From NCBI RefSeq assembly GCF_000067205.1, contig NC_010170.1:124001-188000 (forward strand): a stretch of 64,000 nt of DNA, in the 5' to 3' direction. The stretch comes from Bordetella petrii (GTDB lineage Bacteria > Pseudomonadota > Gammaproteobacteria > Burkholderiales > Burkholderiaceae_B). Below the pieces are notes generated by a model. That model saw nothing but the letters and a program-made list of their open reading frames with translations. It ran no database searches and had not been told where the DNA came from. Every line of letters begins with the position of its first letter. Position 1 is the stretch's first letter. Below are positions 17,342 through 26,907 of this stretch, piece after piece. A program made the translations under genes and the position numbers.

Positions 17342-17710
17342 TTATGCGTTGGGAGCCATGCGCCCTTTCCAGGGACGCTGACCGCCGATGATATGGAAAT
17401 GCAGGTGGGGGACTTCCTGGCCGCCTTCGACGCCGGAATTGGCCATCAGGCGAAAGCCCCCTTCCGGTCCCGGACGGCAACCGTTGTCGGCCGCCAGGCG
17501 GGATGCCAAAGTAACCATTCTACCCAACCAGCCGGCGTCTTCGGGGCCGATGTCTTGCAGCGAGACAACGTGGCGCCGCGGAATCAGCAGCAAGTGCACC
17601 GGCGCGGCCGGGTTGATGTCGTGGAAGGCCACGAATTCTTCGTCTTCGTGGACCTTTTTCGAGGGAATTTCGCCGCGGGCGATCTTGCAGAAGATACAGT
17701 TGTCGCTCAT
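17342..17710 (-). CDS. hinT: HIT-family nucleotide-binding protein HinT
   Basis: A 122-residue histidine-triad purine nucleoside phosphoramidase. The N-terminus DNCIFCKIARGEIPSKKV and the active-site triad VPHLHFHIIGG (H-x-H-x-H) are diagnostic. Placed 13 bp after hisE and before tatA, it is part of a conserved his-hinT-tat arrangement in related genera; no role in histidine synthesis is implied by that alone. Confidence 0.95.
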   Translation of the reverse strand: MSDNCIFCKIARGEIPSKKVHEDEEFVAFHDINPAAPVHLLLIPRRHVVSLQDIGPEDAGWLGRMVTLASRLAADNGCRPGPEGGFRLMANSGVEGGQEVPHLHFHIIGGQRPWKGRMAPNA

Positions 17711-17723
17711 AGGGGTTCCGTGC

Positions 17724-18074
17724 TCAGGATGCGGGGCGCCGTGCTTTTTCTTCCAGGCCCGACAGGCCTTCCCGGCGTGCCAGTTCGGCCAGCACGTCTT
17801 CGGGCCGCAGATTGTAGTGAGTCAAGGTGACGAGGCAATGAAACCATAGGTCGGCGGTTTCGCTGACGATGCGTTCGGGCACGCCGTCTTTGGCGGCCAT
17901 GACCAGCTCGGTGGCTTCTTCGCCGATCTTTTTCAGGAATGCGTCGGGTCCCTTGGCCAGCAGCCTGGCCGTGTACGAGCTTTGCGGGTCGCCGCCGCGG
18001 TCGGGGCGGCGGGTGGCCAGGGTGTCGGCCAGGCGGGCCAGCGTATCGGTGGTGGAAGGGGCGGCGGTGCTCAT
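17724..18074 (-). CDS. hisE: Phosphoribosyl-ATP pyrophosphohydrolase
   Basis: A 116-residue MazG-fold enzyme for the second step of histidine synthesis, converting PR-ATP to PR-AMP. The conserved metal-binding helix is GEEATELVMAAKDG, followed by ETADLWFHCLVTL with the second acidic pair. The ATG at 18074 overlaps the hisI stop by four bases. The frame extends further upstream, but that part is antisense-like sequence over hisI and hisF and was left out. Separate hisI and hisE genes, not a hisIE fusion, is the usual betaproteobacterial state. Confidence 0.96.
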   Translation of the reverse strand: MSTAAPSTTDTLARLADTLATRRPDRGGDPQSSYTARLLAKGPDAFLKKIGEEATELVMAAKDGVPERIVSETADLWFHCLVTLTHYNLRPEDVLAELARREGLSGLEEKARRPAS

Positions 18075-18475
18075 TTGTAGATGTGTTCCGGGTCTTTCAG
18101 CACGGGGTCGACGGTGACCCACGACGCGCTGCCGGCCGGACCTTCGAGGCGCCGGAAGAAGCAGCTGGCGCGGCCGGTGTGGCAGGCGATGCCGCCTTCC
18201 TGGTGCACCTTGAGCAGCACGACGTCGCCGTCGCAGTCCAGGCGCAGGTCGTGCACGGTTTGCGTGTGACCCGATTCTTCGCCCTTGCGCCACAGGCGCT
18301 GGCGCGAGCGCGACCAATACACCGCGCGGCCGGTGGCGGCGGTTTCGGCCAGGGCTTCGCGGTTCATCCAGGCAACCATCAGGATCTGGCCGTTTTCGGC
18401 GTCTTGCGCGATGGCGGGTATCAGGCCGTTGTCGTCGAAGGCGACGTCGGCCATCCAGGCGGGGTCGGTATTCAT
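18071..18475 (-). CDS. hisI: Phosphoribosyl-AMP cyclohydrolase
   Basis: A 134-residue zinc enzyme opening the purine ring of PR-AMP, the third step of histidine synthesis. The motifs MVAWMNREAL, YWSRSRQRLWRKGEESGHTQ, and the metal-binding DCDGD with the later CHTGRASCFFR are all present, including the three zinc cysteines. It follows hisF by 9 bp and overlaps hisE by four. Confidence 0.97.
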   Translation of the reverse strand: MNTDPAWMADVAFDDNGLIPAIAQDAENGQILMVAWMNREALAETAATGRAVYWSRSRQRLWRKGEESGHTQTVHDLRLDCDGDVVLLKVHQEGGIACHTGRASCFFRRLEGPAGSASWVTVDPVLKDPEHIYK

Positions 18476-18484
18476 GGGAACAGT

Positions 18485-19308
<824 letters not shown>

Positions 19309-19312
<4 letters not shown>

Positions 19313-20049
19313 TGGGTGAGTTCGTCGGCGCGGGCCTGGGCGGCTTGGAAGTCGAGCGCGCCTTCGTAGATGCTGCGGCCCAGGATGGCGCCTTCGACGC
19401 CTTCTTCTTCGACCGCGCACAGCGCTTCGATGTCGGACAGGCCGGCGATGCCGCCGGAGGCGTATACGGGGATGCGCACGTGCTGCGCCAGCCGCACGGT
19501 GGCGTCGACATTCACGCCCGACAGCATGCCGTCGCGGCTGATGTCGGTGTAGATGATGGCCTCGCAGCCGTAGTCTTCGAACTTCTTGGCCAGGTCGAGC
19601 ACGTCGTGGCGGGTGAGCTTGCTCCAGCCGTCGGTGGCGATCTTGCCGTCGCGCGCGTCCAGGCCGACGATGATGTGGCCGGGAAAGGCGCCGCAGGCAT
19701 CTTGCAGGAAGCCGGGGTTCTTGACCGCGGCCGTGCCGATGATGACGTACGAGATGCCGGCGTCGAGATAGGACTCGATGGTGTCGAGATCGCGGATGCC
19801 ACCGCCGATCTGGACCGGAATGTCGTCGCCGACGGCGTCGAGGATGGCCTTGATGGGCGCGTCGTTCTTGGGCTTGCCCGCCACGGCGCCGTTCAGGTCG
19901 ACCAGGTGCAGGCGGCGCGCGCCCAGGTCGAGCCAGTGGGTGGCCATGGCGGCGGGGTCTTCAGAGAATACCGTTGCCTCGTCGAGGTCTCCCTGGCGCA
20001 GGCGTACGCAGCGCCCGTCTTTGAGATCGATGGCGGGGATCAGCAGCAT
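19309..20049 (-). CDS. hisA: ProFAR isomerase HisA
   Basis: A 246-residue TIM-barrel isomerase, fourth step of histidine synthesis. The N-terminus MLLIPAIDLKDGRCVRL contains the catalytic Asp8, and the second-half TDISRDGMLSGVN holds the other acid. The phosphate-binding loops VQIGGGIRD and ASGGIAG are both present. It follows hisH by 64 bp and overlaps hisF. Confidence 0.97.
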
Positions 20050-20113
20050 GGTGGATAGCGAGCGTTGAAAAAATCGGTTGAGAAAATGCCGGCCGAAGCT
20101 CGTACGGGGGCGG

Positions 20114-20767
20114 CTATGGGTTCCAGTCTACAAAATTGCGGTACAGGCGCAAACCGTGGGCCGCGCTTTTCTCGGGGTGGAACTGCACCGCGAAAATGTT
20201 AGCGGCTGCCACGGCGCACGTAAATGTAACGCCGTAGTCGGTTTCCCCTACGGTAAGGGCGGGATCGGCCGGCGCGGCATAGTAGCTGTGCACGAAATAA
20301 AAATGCGTATGGTCGGGAATGCCGTCCCACAAGGCATGAGAGCGCGTCTGGCGGACTTGGTTCCAGCCCATGTGGGGCACCTTGAGCCGTTCGGCCCCGT
20401 TCTGGGCGAGGTCGTCGCCGGCGAACTGGGCGCCCGCGAAGCGGCGCACCTTGCCGGGGAACAGGCCCAGGCAGGGGGTGTCGCCCTCTTCGCTGGCCTC
20501 GAACAGCATTTGTTCGCCCACGCACACGCCCAGCAGCGGCTTGGCGCGCGCGGCGCGCACTACGGCTTCGCGCAGGCCGGATTCGTTCAGGGTGCGCATG
20601 CAGTCGGGCATGGCGCCCTGACCGGGAAATACGACGCGGTCGGCCGCGTCGATGTCGGCGGCGCGGTTGCAGATGCGGATGTCGGCATCGGGCGCGGCAA
20701 AGCGCAGCGCCCGGGCCACGGAATGGAAATTGCCCATTCCGTAGTCGACGATGGCGATAGTGGTCAC
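20114..20767 (-). CDS. hisH: Imidazole glycerol phosphate synthase glutaminase subunit HisH
   Basis: A 217-residue class I glutamine amidotransferase supplying ammonia to HisF. The N-terminus TIAIVDYGMGNFHSVARAL, the nucleophile elbow PLLGVCVGEQML with the catalytic cysteine, and the C-terminal VQFHPEKS with His and Glu of the triad are all present. The order hisB-hisH-hisA-hisF puts the two synthase halves on one message. Confidence 0.97.
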   Translation of the reverse strand: MTTIAIVDYGMGNFHSVARALRFAAPDADIRICNRAADIDAADRVVFPGQGAMPDCMRTLNESGLREAVVRAARAKPLLGVCVGEQMLFEASEEGDTPCLGLFPGKVRRFAGAQFAGDDLAQNGAERLKVPHMGWNQVRQTRSHALWDGIPDHTHFYFVHSYYAAPADPALTVGETDYGVTFTCAVAAANIFAVQFHPEKSAAHGLRLYRNFVDWNP

Positions 20768-20788
20768 GGGAATCTGCCTGGCGGGGTG

Positions 20789-21376
20789 TTACAGGACGCC
20801 TTTGGTGGACGGCACCGCGCCGCCCATGCGGGGATCGAGCTCCAGGGCCATGCGCAGCGCGCGGCCGAAGGCCTTGAAGACCGTTTCGCATTGGTGGTGG
20901 GCGTTGACGCCGCGCAGATTGTCGATGTGCAGGGTGACCAGGGCATGGTTGACCAGGCCCTGGAAGAATTCACGGGTGAGGTCGACATCGAAGTCGCCAA
21001 TGCGCGCGCGCGTGAACGGGATGTGATATTCGAGGCCGGGGCGGCCGGAGAAATCGATGACCACGCGCGACAGGGCTTCGTCGAGCGGCACGTAGGCGTG
21101 CCCGTAGCGGCGCAGGCCGGCCTTGTCGCCGACTGCCTTGGCGATGGCCATGCCCAGCGTGATGCCGACGTCTTCCACCGTGTGGTGGGCGTCGATGTGC
21201 AGGTCGCCCTCGGCCTTGATGTCGAGGTCGATGAGGCCATGCCGCGCGATCTGGTCGAGCATGTGGTCGAGGAACGGCACGCCGGTGTCGAGCGTCTGCT
21301 TGCCGGTGCCGTCGAGATTGACGGCCACGCGGATGCGCGTTTCGTTGGTGTTGCGGGTGATTTCGGCGGTACGCAT
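20789..21376 (-). CDS. hisB: Imidazoleglycerol-phosphate dehydratase
   Basis: A 195-residue monofunctional dehydratase (not fused to a phosphatase). The metal-binding motifs LDHMLDQIARHG, DAHHTVEDVGI and HHQCETVFKAFGRALRMAL are intact. The histidinol-phosphatase activity must come from another gene, since none is visible in this cluster. Spacing to hisC is 15 bp. Confidence 0.97.
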   Translation of the reverse strand: MRTAEITRNTNETRIRVAVNLDGTGKQTLDTGVPFLDHMLDQIARHGLIDLDIKAEGDLHIDAHHTVEDVGITLGMAIAKAVGDKAGLRRYGHAYVPLDEALSRVVIDFSGRPGLEYHIPFTRARIGDFDVDLTREFFQGLVNHALVTLHIDNLRGVNAHHQCETVFKAFGRALRMALELDPRMGGAVPSTKGVL

Positions 21377-21391
21377 AAAAGGAAGGCGAGC

Positions 21392-22492
21392 CTAATTGGA
21401 GCTGAGGATATCTTGCAGGGCGCTTAGCAGCGCGCGGTTTTCGTCGGGCGTGCCCACCGAGATGCGCAGGCAATCGGCCAGCAGGGGGTGCGCGCCGGCA
21501 ACGTTCTTGACCAGTATTTTGCGCGTTTTCAGCGCAAGATGCACGGCGTTGCCGCCCGGCTTGCCGGAAAAGCGCGCAAGTACGAAGTTGGCGGCGCTGC
21601 GGTACACCGTGACCCCCGGCAGGGCTGCCAGGCTGTCGGCCAGGGGTTCGCGGTCGGCGCGCAGCCGCGCGGCCTGGCCGTCGAGCACCGGCTTGTGGCG
21701 CAGCACGGCGCGCAGCGCGGCCTGCGTCAGTACGTTCAGGTTGTATGGCGGGCGCACCTTGTCGAACTCGGCGATCCAGTCGGGGTGGCCCGCCAGATAG
21801 CCGAAGCGCAGGCCGGCCAGGCCTATTTTGGACACGGTGCGCAGCACCACGGCGTGGGGCAGTTCGGGCAGGCGCGGCATCCAGGAGTGCCCGGCAAAGG
21901 GCTGGTAGGCCTCGTCCAGCACCACCAGGCCCGGGGCCGCGTCCAGTATGGCCTGCACGGCGGCGTCGGGCCACAGCCCCCCGGTGGGATTGTTGGGCAG
22001 CGCCAGGAACACCACCTTGGGGCGATGTTGCGCAATGGCCTGCAGCATGGCGGGCAAGTCGAGTTGCAGGTCGGCCGTGAGCGGCACGCCCACGAAGCGG
22101 GCGTGGTCGAAGCGCGCCGCCATGTCGAAATACACAAACGACGGCCACGGCGACAGCACCGTGTCGCCCGGCTGGCAACAGGCCTGCACGATCAGGTGGA
22201 TGAGCTCGTCCGACCCGTTGCCGAACAGCAGGCCGGCCTGCGGCGGAATGCCGAAAGCCTGCCGGACCTCATTGGCCAGGGCGGTGGGGTCGCCCGGAGG
22301 GTAGCGGTTGAGCGCCGTTTCGCGCACTGCGCGGGCGATGTCGTCGCGCACGGCATCGGGCAGCGCGTAGGGGCATTCCATGGCATCGAGCTTGATGCCG
22401 TCCGCCGCCGGCGGCACCGGGTAGGCGGTCAGTACGCGGATGTCGGCCCGGACGGTCGCGGTGATGCGGTCGGCCGGGTTGGCGGCGTTCAT
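21392..22492 (-). CDS. hisC: Histidinol-phosphate aminotransferase
   Basis: A 366-residue PLP-dependent class I/II aminotransferase. It shows the PLP-contact segments FGNGSDELIHLI, ALPNNPTGGLW and VVLDEAYQPFA, and the Schiff-base lysine in RTVSKIGLAGLRFGY. The C-terminus has FLVRF-like NFVLARFSG and the substrate-binding arginine in LRISVGTPDEN. It overlaps hisD by four bases (ATGA). Confidence 0.96.
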   Translation of the reverse strand: MNAANPADRITATVRADIRVLTAYPVPPAADGIKLDAMECPYALPDAVRDDIARAVRETALNRYPPGDPTALANEVRQAFGIPPQAGLLFGNGSDELIHLIVQACCQPGDTVLSPWPSFVYFDMAARFDHARFVGVPLTADLQLDLPAMLQAIAQHRPKVVFLALPNNPTGGLWPDAAVQAILDAAPGLVVLDEAYQPFAGHSWMPRLPELPHAVVLRTVSKIGLAGLRFGYLAGHPDWIAEFDKVRPPYNLNVLTQAALRAVLRHKPVLDGQAARLRADREPLADSLAALPGVTVYRSAANFVLARFSGKPGGNAVHLALKTRKILVKNVAGAHPLLADCLRISVGTPDENRALLSALQDILSSN

Positions 22493-23796
22493 TGAGTGTC
22501 CAGCCGGTATTGCGCGCTGGCGGCGTGTGCCGGCAAGCCTTCGCCCAGGGCCAGTTCGGCGGCAATGCGGCCGAGCGTCTGCGCGCCCTGGCGCGACACC
22601 TGGATCAGGCTGGAGCGCTTCTGGAAGTCGTAGACGCCCAAGGGCGACGAGAACCGCGCCGTGCGCGACGTGGGCAGCACGTGGTTGGGGCCGGCACAGT
22701 AGTCGCCCAGCGATTCGGAACTGAAGCGGCCCATGAAGATGGCGCCCGCGTGGCGGATGCGGGCAGTCCAGTGTTCGGGCTGCTCGGTGGAGATTTCCAG
22801 GTGCTCGGGGGCGATGTCGTTGGCGATGGCGCAGGCTTCTTCGAGGTCGCGCACCAGGATCAGGGCGCCACGGTTGGCCAGGCTGACGCGCAGGATGTCG
22901 GCGCGCGGCATGGTGGGCAGCAGGCGGGCGATGGCGGCCTCGACTTCATCGATGAAGGCGGCGTCGGGGCACAGCAGGATGGACTGCGCCAGCTCGTCGT
23001 GCTCGGCCTGGGAGAACAGGTCCATGGCGATCCAGTCGGCCGGCGTCTTGCCGTCGCAGATGACCAGGATTTCGCTGGGGCCGGCGATCATGTCGATGCC
23101 CACGGTGCCGAATACGCGGCGCTTGGCCGCGGCCACGTAGGCGTTGCCCGGCCCGACGATTTTGTCCACCGCCGGCACGGTGGCCGTGCCATAGGCCAGC
23201 GCGCCGATGGCCTGCGCCCCGCCGATGGCGAAGGCGCGGTCGACCCCGGCAATGGCGGCGGCCGCCAGCACGATGGGGTTGCGCGCGCCGTCGGGCGTGG
23301 GCGTGACCATGACCAGTTCCGGCACCCCGGCCACCTTGGCCGGAATGGCGTTCATCAGCACCGACGACGGATAGGCTGCCTTGCCGCCGGGCACGTACAG
23401 GCCCACCCGGTCGAGCGGCGTGATCTGCTGGCCCAGCAGGTTGCCTTCGGAGTCGGTGTAGGTCCAGGTTTCGCCGCGCTGGTGCTCGTGGTAGGCGCGC
23501 ACGCGGTCGGCGGCGGTTTCCAGCGCGTTGCGCTGCGCGGCCGGCAAGGCGGCCAGGGCGGCATGCCAGTCGGCCTTGGGGATTTCGAGCGCTTCGGCGG
23601 TGGCGGCGGCCACGCGGTCGAAGCGTTGGGTGTATTCGAGCAGCGCGGCGTCGCCGCGGCTACGCACGTCGGCCAGGATGCCGGCGGCGGCGCGGTCGAT
23701 GGATTCGTCTTCGGCGGCCTCGAAGGCCAGCAGTTTGGACAGCGCGGAAGCAAAATCCGGCTGGCGGGAGTCGAGGCGGTTGATCAGGGCGGCCAT
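22489..23796 (-). CDS. hisD: Histidinol dehydrogenase
   Basis: A 435-residue zinc enzyme performing the last two oxidations of histidine synthesis. Diagnostic motifs include YVPGGKAAYPSSVLMNAIPAKVAGV, KIVGPGNAYVAAAKRRVFGTVGIDMIAGPSE and the C-terminal GAIFMGRFSSESLGDYCAGPNHVLPT. The ATG at 23796 (MAALINRLDSRQ) matches the family start; an in-frame GTG nine codons earlier gives a less typical N-terminus. It lies 105 bp after hisG. Confidence 0.96.
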   Translation of the reverse strand: MAALINRLDSRQPDFASALSKLLAFEAAEDESIDRAAAGILADVRSRGDAALLEYTQRFDRVAAATAEALEIPKADWHAALAALPAAQRNALETAADRVRAYHEHQRGETWTYTDSEGNLLGQQITPLDRVGLYVPGGKAAYPSSVLMNAIPAKVAGVPELVMVTPTPDGARNPIVLAAAAIAGVDRAFAIGGAQAIGALAYGTATVPAVDKIVGPGNAYVAAAKRRVFGTVGIDMIAGPSEILVICDGKTPADWIAMDLFSQAEHDELAQSILLCPDAAFIDEVEAAIARLLPTMPRADILRVSLANRGALILVRDLEEACAIANDIAPEHLEISTEQPEHWTARIRHAGAIFMGRFSSESLGDYCAGPNHVLPTSRTARFSSPLGVYDFQKRSSLIQVSRQGAQTLGRIAAELALGEGLPAHAASAQYRLDTQ

Positions 23797-23901
23797 GGCG
23801 TCACGGAAGAGCGGAAAACACACCCGCGACGGCGTTATTGCGGGTGGCCGCCGCCGCAGGCAAAGACATAGTGTAGCGGGCGCGGCCCGCCGGTGGCCGC
23901 G

Positions 23902-24582
23902 TCAGCTGGCGGCGGTTCCTTGGGCGGCCCGCTGGAACGCCTGCAGCAGGGGCTGCAGGCGCGCGCCGCGGGTCTTGAGCGAGGCCTGGTTGACGATCAG
24001 GCGCGACGAGATGGCCATGATGTCTTCTACGGCGACCAGGTCGTTGGCGCGTAGCGTGCCACCCGACGACACCAGGTCGACGATGCAGTCGGCCAGCCCG
24101 ACCAGCGGGGCCAGTTCCATCGAGCCGTACAGCTTGATGATGTCGACGTACACGCCCTTGGCGGCGAAGTGCTCGCGGGCGGACTGGACGTACTTGGTGG
24201 CCACGCGCAGGCGCGCGCCCTGGTGCACCGCGGCCTGGTAATCGAAGCCGTTGCGCACGGCCACGCACAGCCGGCACTTGGCGATGTCGAGGTCGATGGG
24301 CTGGTACAGGCCGCCCGGATGCTGGGCGGCGTGCTCGATCAGGACGTCTTTGCCGGCGATGCCCAGGTCGGCCGCGCCGTACTGCACATAGGTGGGCACG
24401 TCGGAGGCGCGCACGATGATCAGCCGCAGGGCCGGATCGCTGGTGGGCAGGATCAGCTTGCGCGACTTTTCGGGGTTCTCGGCGACTTCGATGCCGGCTT
24501 CGGCCAACAGCGGCAGGGTTTCTTCGAAAATGCGGCCCTTGGACAACGCCAGGGTGATGGGCGCGGCAGGTGTGGAGCTCAT
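23902..24582 (-). CDS. hisG: ATP phosphoribosyltransferase, short form
   Basis: A 226-residue catalytic subunit of the first, feedback-controlled step of histidine synthesis. Motifs ITLALSKGRIFEETLPLL, the phosphoribosyl-binding DLVSSGGTLRAN and ELAPLVGLADCIVDLV are clear. It lacks the C-terminal regulatory domain of long HisG, so it belongs to the short type that needs HisZ for activity and histidine inhibition. No hisZ is present in this window. It overlaps murA by four bases, coupling a cell-wall gene to the his run. Confidence 0.96.
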   Translation of the reverse strand: MSSTPAAPITLALSKGRIFEETLPLLAEAGIEVAENPEKSRKLILPTSDPALRLIIVRASDVPTYVQYGAADLGIAGKDVLIEHAAQHPGGLYQPIDLDIAKCRLCVAVRNGFDYQAAVHQGARLRVATKYVQSAREHFAAKGVYVDIIKLYGSMELAPLVGLADCIVDLVSSGGTLRANDLVAVEDIMAISSRLIVNQASLKTRGARLQPLLQAFQRAAQGTAAS

Positions 24583-25847
24583 GCGGGTTCCTTGCCGGTC
24601 AGGCGCTGGATGTTGGCGCCCAGGGCGCGCAGCTTGACTTCCATTCGGTCGTAGCCGCGGTCGAGGTGATAGATGCGGTCGACCTGGGTCTGGCCTTCGG
24701 CGGCCAGGCCGGCGATGACCAGGCTGGCCGAGGCGCGCAGGTCGGTGGCCATGACCGCGGCGCCCGACAAGCGCGGCACGCCGCGCACCACGGCGGTATG
24801 GCCGTCGATGTCGATGTCGGCGCCCATGCGGCGCAGTTCCTGCACGTGCATGTAGCGGTTCTCGAAGATGTTCTCGACGATGACCGCGGTGCCCTGCGCC
24901 ACGGTGTCGAGCGCCATCAGCTGGGCTTGCATGTCGGTGGCGAAGCCCGGATATTCGTGCGTGCGGGCGCCCACGGCGCGAGGCCGGCCCTGCATGGCGC
25001 CGCGAATCCAGTCGGGGCCGGTTTCGATGGTGAGGCCGGCCTCGATCAGCTTGTCGAGCGTGGCGCCCAGGGTGTCGGGGGCGGCGTTGCGCAGCGTGAT
25101 GTCGCCGCCGGCCGCGCCGACGGCGCAAAGGAACGTGCCGGCCTCGATGCGGTCGGGTATGACGCTGTGCTCGGCGCCGTGCAGGCTGGCCACGCCGTCG
25201 ATGACGATGCGGTCGGTGCCATGGCCCTGGATGCGGGCGCCCATCTTGATGAGCAGTTCGGCCAGGTCGACGATTTCAGGTTCGCGCGCGGCGTTTTCGA
25301 GCACCGTCTGGCCCTCGGCCAGCACGGCGGCCATGAGTAGGTTTTCGGTGCCCGTGACCGTGACCATGTCGGTGCGGATGGAGGCGCCCTTCAGGCGCGC
25401 GGCCTGCGCCACCACGAAGCCATGCTCGATGCGGATGTCCGCGCCCAGCGCCGCCATGCCCTTGATGTGCTGGTCGACCGGGCGCTGGCCGATGGTGCAG
25501 CCGCCCGGCAGGCTGACGCGAGCCTGGCCGAAGCGCGCCAGCAGCGGCCCCAGCACCAGGATGGACGCGCGCATGGTCTTGACCAGATCGTAGGGGGCTT
25601 CGAGATTGTCGACCTGGCTGGCCTGCACGGTGACGATGCCGTCGGCCCCGCGCTCGGCGCGCACGCCCATGCGGCCCAGCAGGCGCAGCATGGTAGAGGT
25701 GTCGTTCAGGTCGGGCACGTTGGCCAGGACCAGCGGGTCGGCGGTGAGCAGGCCGGCGCACAGGATGGGCAGGGCCGAGTTCTTGGCCCCCGAGATGGTG
25801 ACTTCGCCGCGCAACTGCGCGCCGCCGGTAATGCGTAGCTTGTCCAT
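24579..25847 (-). CDS. murA: UDP-N-acetylglucosamine 1-carboxyvinyltransferase
   Basis: A 422-residue enzyme for the first committed step of peptidoglycan synthesis. Lys22 lies in SGAKNSALPI, and the catalytic cysteine is Cys117 in LPGGCTIGQRPVD, so the enzyme is of the fosfomycin-sensitive cysteine type. The inverted alpha/beta barrel repeats are complete and the length is normal. Its ATG shares one base with the stop codon of the preceding BolA-like gene (TGATG), and its end overlaps hisG. Confidence 0.98.
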   Translation of the reverse strand: MDKLRITGGAQLRGEVTISGAKNSALPILCAGLLTADPLVLANVPDLNDTSTMLRLLGRMGVRAERGADGIVTVQASQVDNLEAPYDLVKTMRASILVLGPLLARFGQARVSLPGGCTIGQRPVDQHIKGMAALGADIRIEHGFVVAQAARLKGASIRTDMVTVTGTENLLMAAVLAEGQTVLENAAREPEIVDLAELLIKMGARIQGHGTDRIVIDGVASLHGAEHSVIPDRIEAGTFLCAVGAAGGDITLRNAAPDTLGATLDKLIEAGLTIETGPDWIRGAMQGRPRAVGARTHEYPGFATDMQAQLMALDTVAQGTAVIVENIFENRYMHVQELRRMGADIDIDGHTAVVRGVPRLSGAAVMATDLRASASLVIAGLAAEGQTQVDRIYHLDRGYDRMEVKLRALGANIQRLTGKEPA

Positions 25848-26092
25848 CAGTTGCCTGCCTTGGCGTATTCTTCGGGGGTCATCGTGCGCATGGACAGCGC
25901 GTGGATTTCAGCCTTCATGCGTTCGCCCAGCGCGGCGTACACCAGCTGGTGCCGCGCGATCAGGCGCTTGCCCTCGAAGGCGGGGCTGACGATCACCGCG
26001 TCGAAGTGCGAGCCGTCGCCCTGCACGTCCAGATGTTCGCAGGGCAGGTTGTCGGCGATGTATTGGCGGACCTGCTCGGGGGTGGGTAGCAT
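25847..26092 (-). CDS. BolA-family protein (IbaG/YrbA type)
   Basis: An 81-residue BolA-like protein; the family pairs with monothiol glutaredoxins in iron-sulfur handling. The signature HFDAVIVSPAFEGKRLIARHQLVYAALGERMKAEIHALSMRTMTPEEY contains the conserved histidine and the FxGxxxxxRHxxV core. Position before murA is the conserved yrbA/ibaG locus. It is only 5 bp from the ABC permease stop and shares one base with the murA start. Confidence 0.93.
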   Translation of the reverse strand: MLPTPEQVRQYIADNLPCEHLDVQGDGSHFDAVIVSPAFEGKRLIARHQLVYAALGERMKAEIHALSMRTMTPEEYAKAGN

Positions 26093-26097
26093 GGACG

Positions 26098-26907
26098 TCA
26101 GTTCCTGAGTTTGTAGCCGCTGGCCAGCAGCCGCATCGCGAAGATCGCCAGCACGGCGAATACCCCCGATACCACGGCCAGGCTGTGCCACGGCGAGACA
26201 TCCGATACCGAGAAAAACCCGTAGCGGAAGCCGTCGATAGTGTAGAAGATGGGGTTCCAGTGCGACACCGCCTGCCAGAAGGGCGGCAGCGTGTGAATGG
26301 AATAGAACACGCCCGACAAGAACGTGGCCGGCATGATCAGGAAGTTCTGGAATACCGCCAGTTGGTCGAATTTTTCGGACCACAGGCCGGCGACCAGGCC
26401 CAGCGTGCCCATGATGCCGCTGGCGAGAACGGCGAAGATCACGATCCAGAGCGGGTGGGCCGGCGGCAGCGGCGTGAAGCACACGGCCACCAGCCACACA
26501 CAGGCCCCCACCGCCAGGCCGCGCGCCATGGCGGCCAGCAGGTAGGCCGAGAAAATCTCGCGGTGCGACAGCGGCGGCAGCAGCACGAACACCAGGTTGC
26601 CCGTGATGCGGCTCTGGATCAGCGACGACGACGGGTTGGCGAAGGCATTCTGCAGCATGCTCATCATCATCAGCCCGGGGATCAGGAACGAGGTGTACGG
26701 CACGGTGCCATACACCATGACGCGCCCCTCCAGCACGTGGGCGAACACCAGCAGGTACAGCAGCGCCGTGACCACTGGCGCGGCGATGGTCTGGAAGGCG
26801 ACTTTCCAGAAGCGCAGCAGTTCCTTGCGCAGCAGGGTGGGAAAGCCCGAGCCGGCATCCAGGCGGGGCTGCACCAGCGGGGCGGCGGGAGTAAGAGGCG
26901 GAGTCAC
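26098..26907 (-). CDS. ABC-2 type transporter permease
   Basis: A 269-residue membrane subunit with about six hydrophobic helices, beginning with the cytoplasmic segment FPTLLRKELLRFWKV. It shows the ABC-2 signature region LWSEKFDQLAVFQNFLIMPATFLSGVFYSIHTLP. It is close in layout to YadH/NodJ-type permeases. The GTG start at 26907 overlaps the ATPase stop by four bases (GTGA); the frame extends further upstream only as antisense-like sequence over the ATPase. The exported substrate is unknown; linkage to mla and murA suggests an envelope role. Confidence 0.9.
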   Translation of the reverse strand: MTPPLTPAAPLVQPRLDAGSGFPTLLRKELLRFWKVAFQTIAAPVVTALLYLLVFAHVLEGRVMVYGTVPYTSFLIPGLMMMSMLQNAFANPSSSLIQSRITGNLVFVLLPPLSHREIFSAYLLAAMARGLAVGACVWLVAVCFTPLPPAHPLWIVIFAVLASGIMGTLGLVAGLWSEKFDQLAVFQNFLIMPATFLSGVFYSIHTLPPFWQAVSHWNPIFYTIDGFRYGFFSVSDVSPWHSLAVVSGVFAVLAIFAMRLLASGYKLRN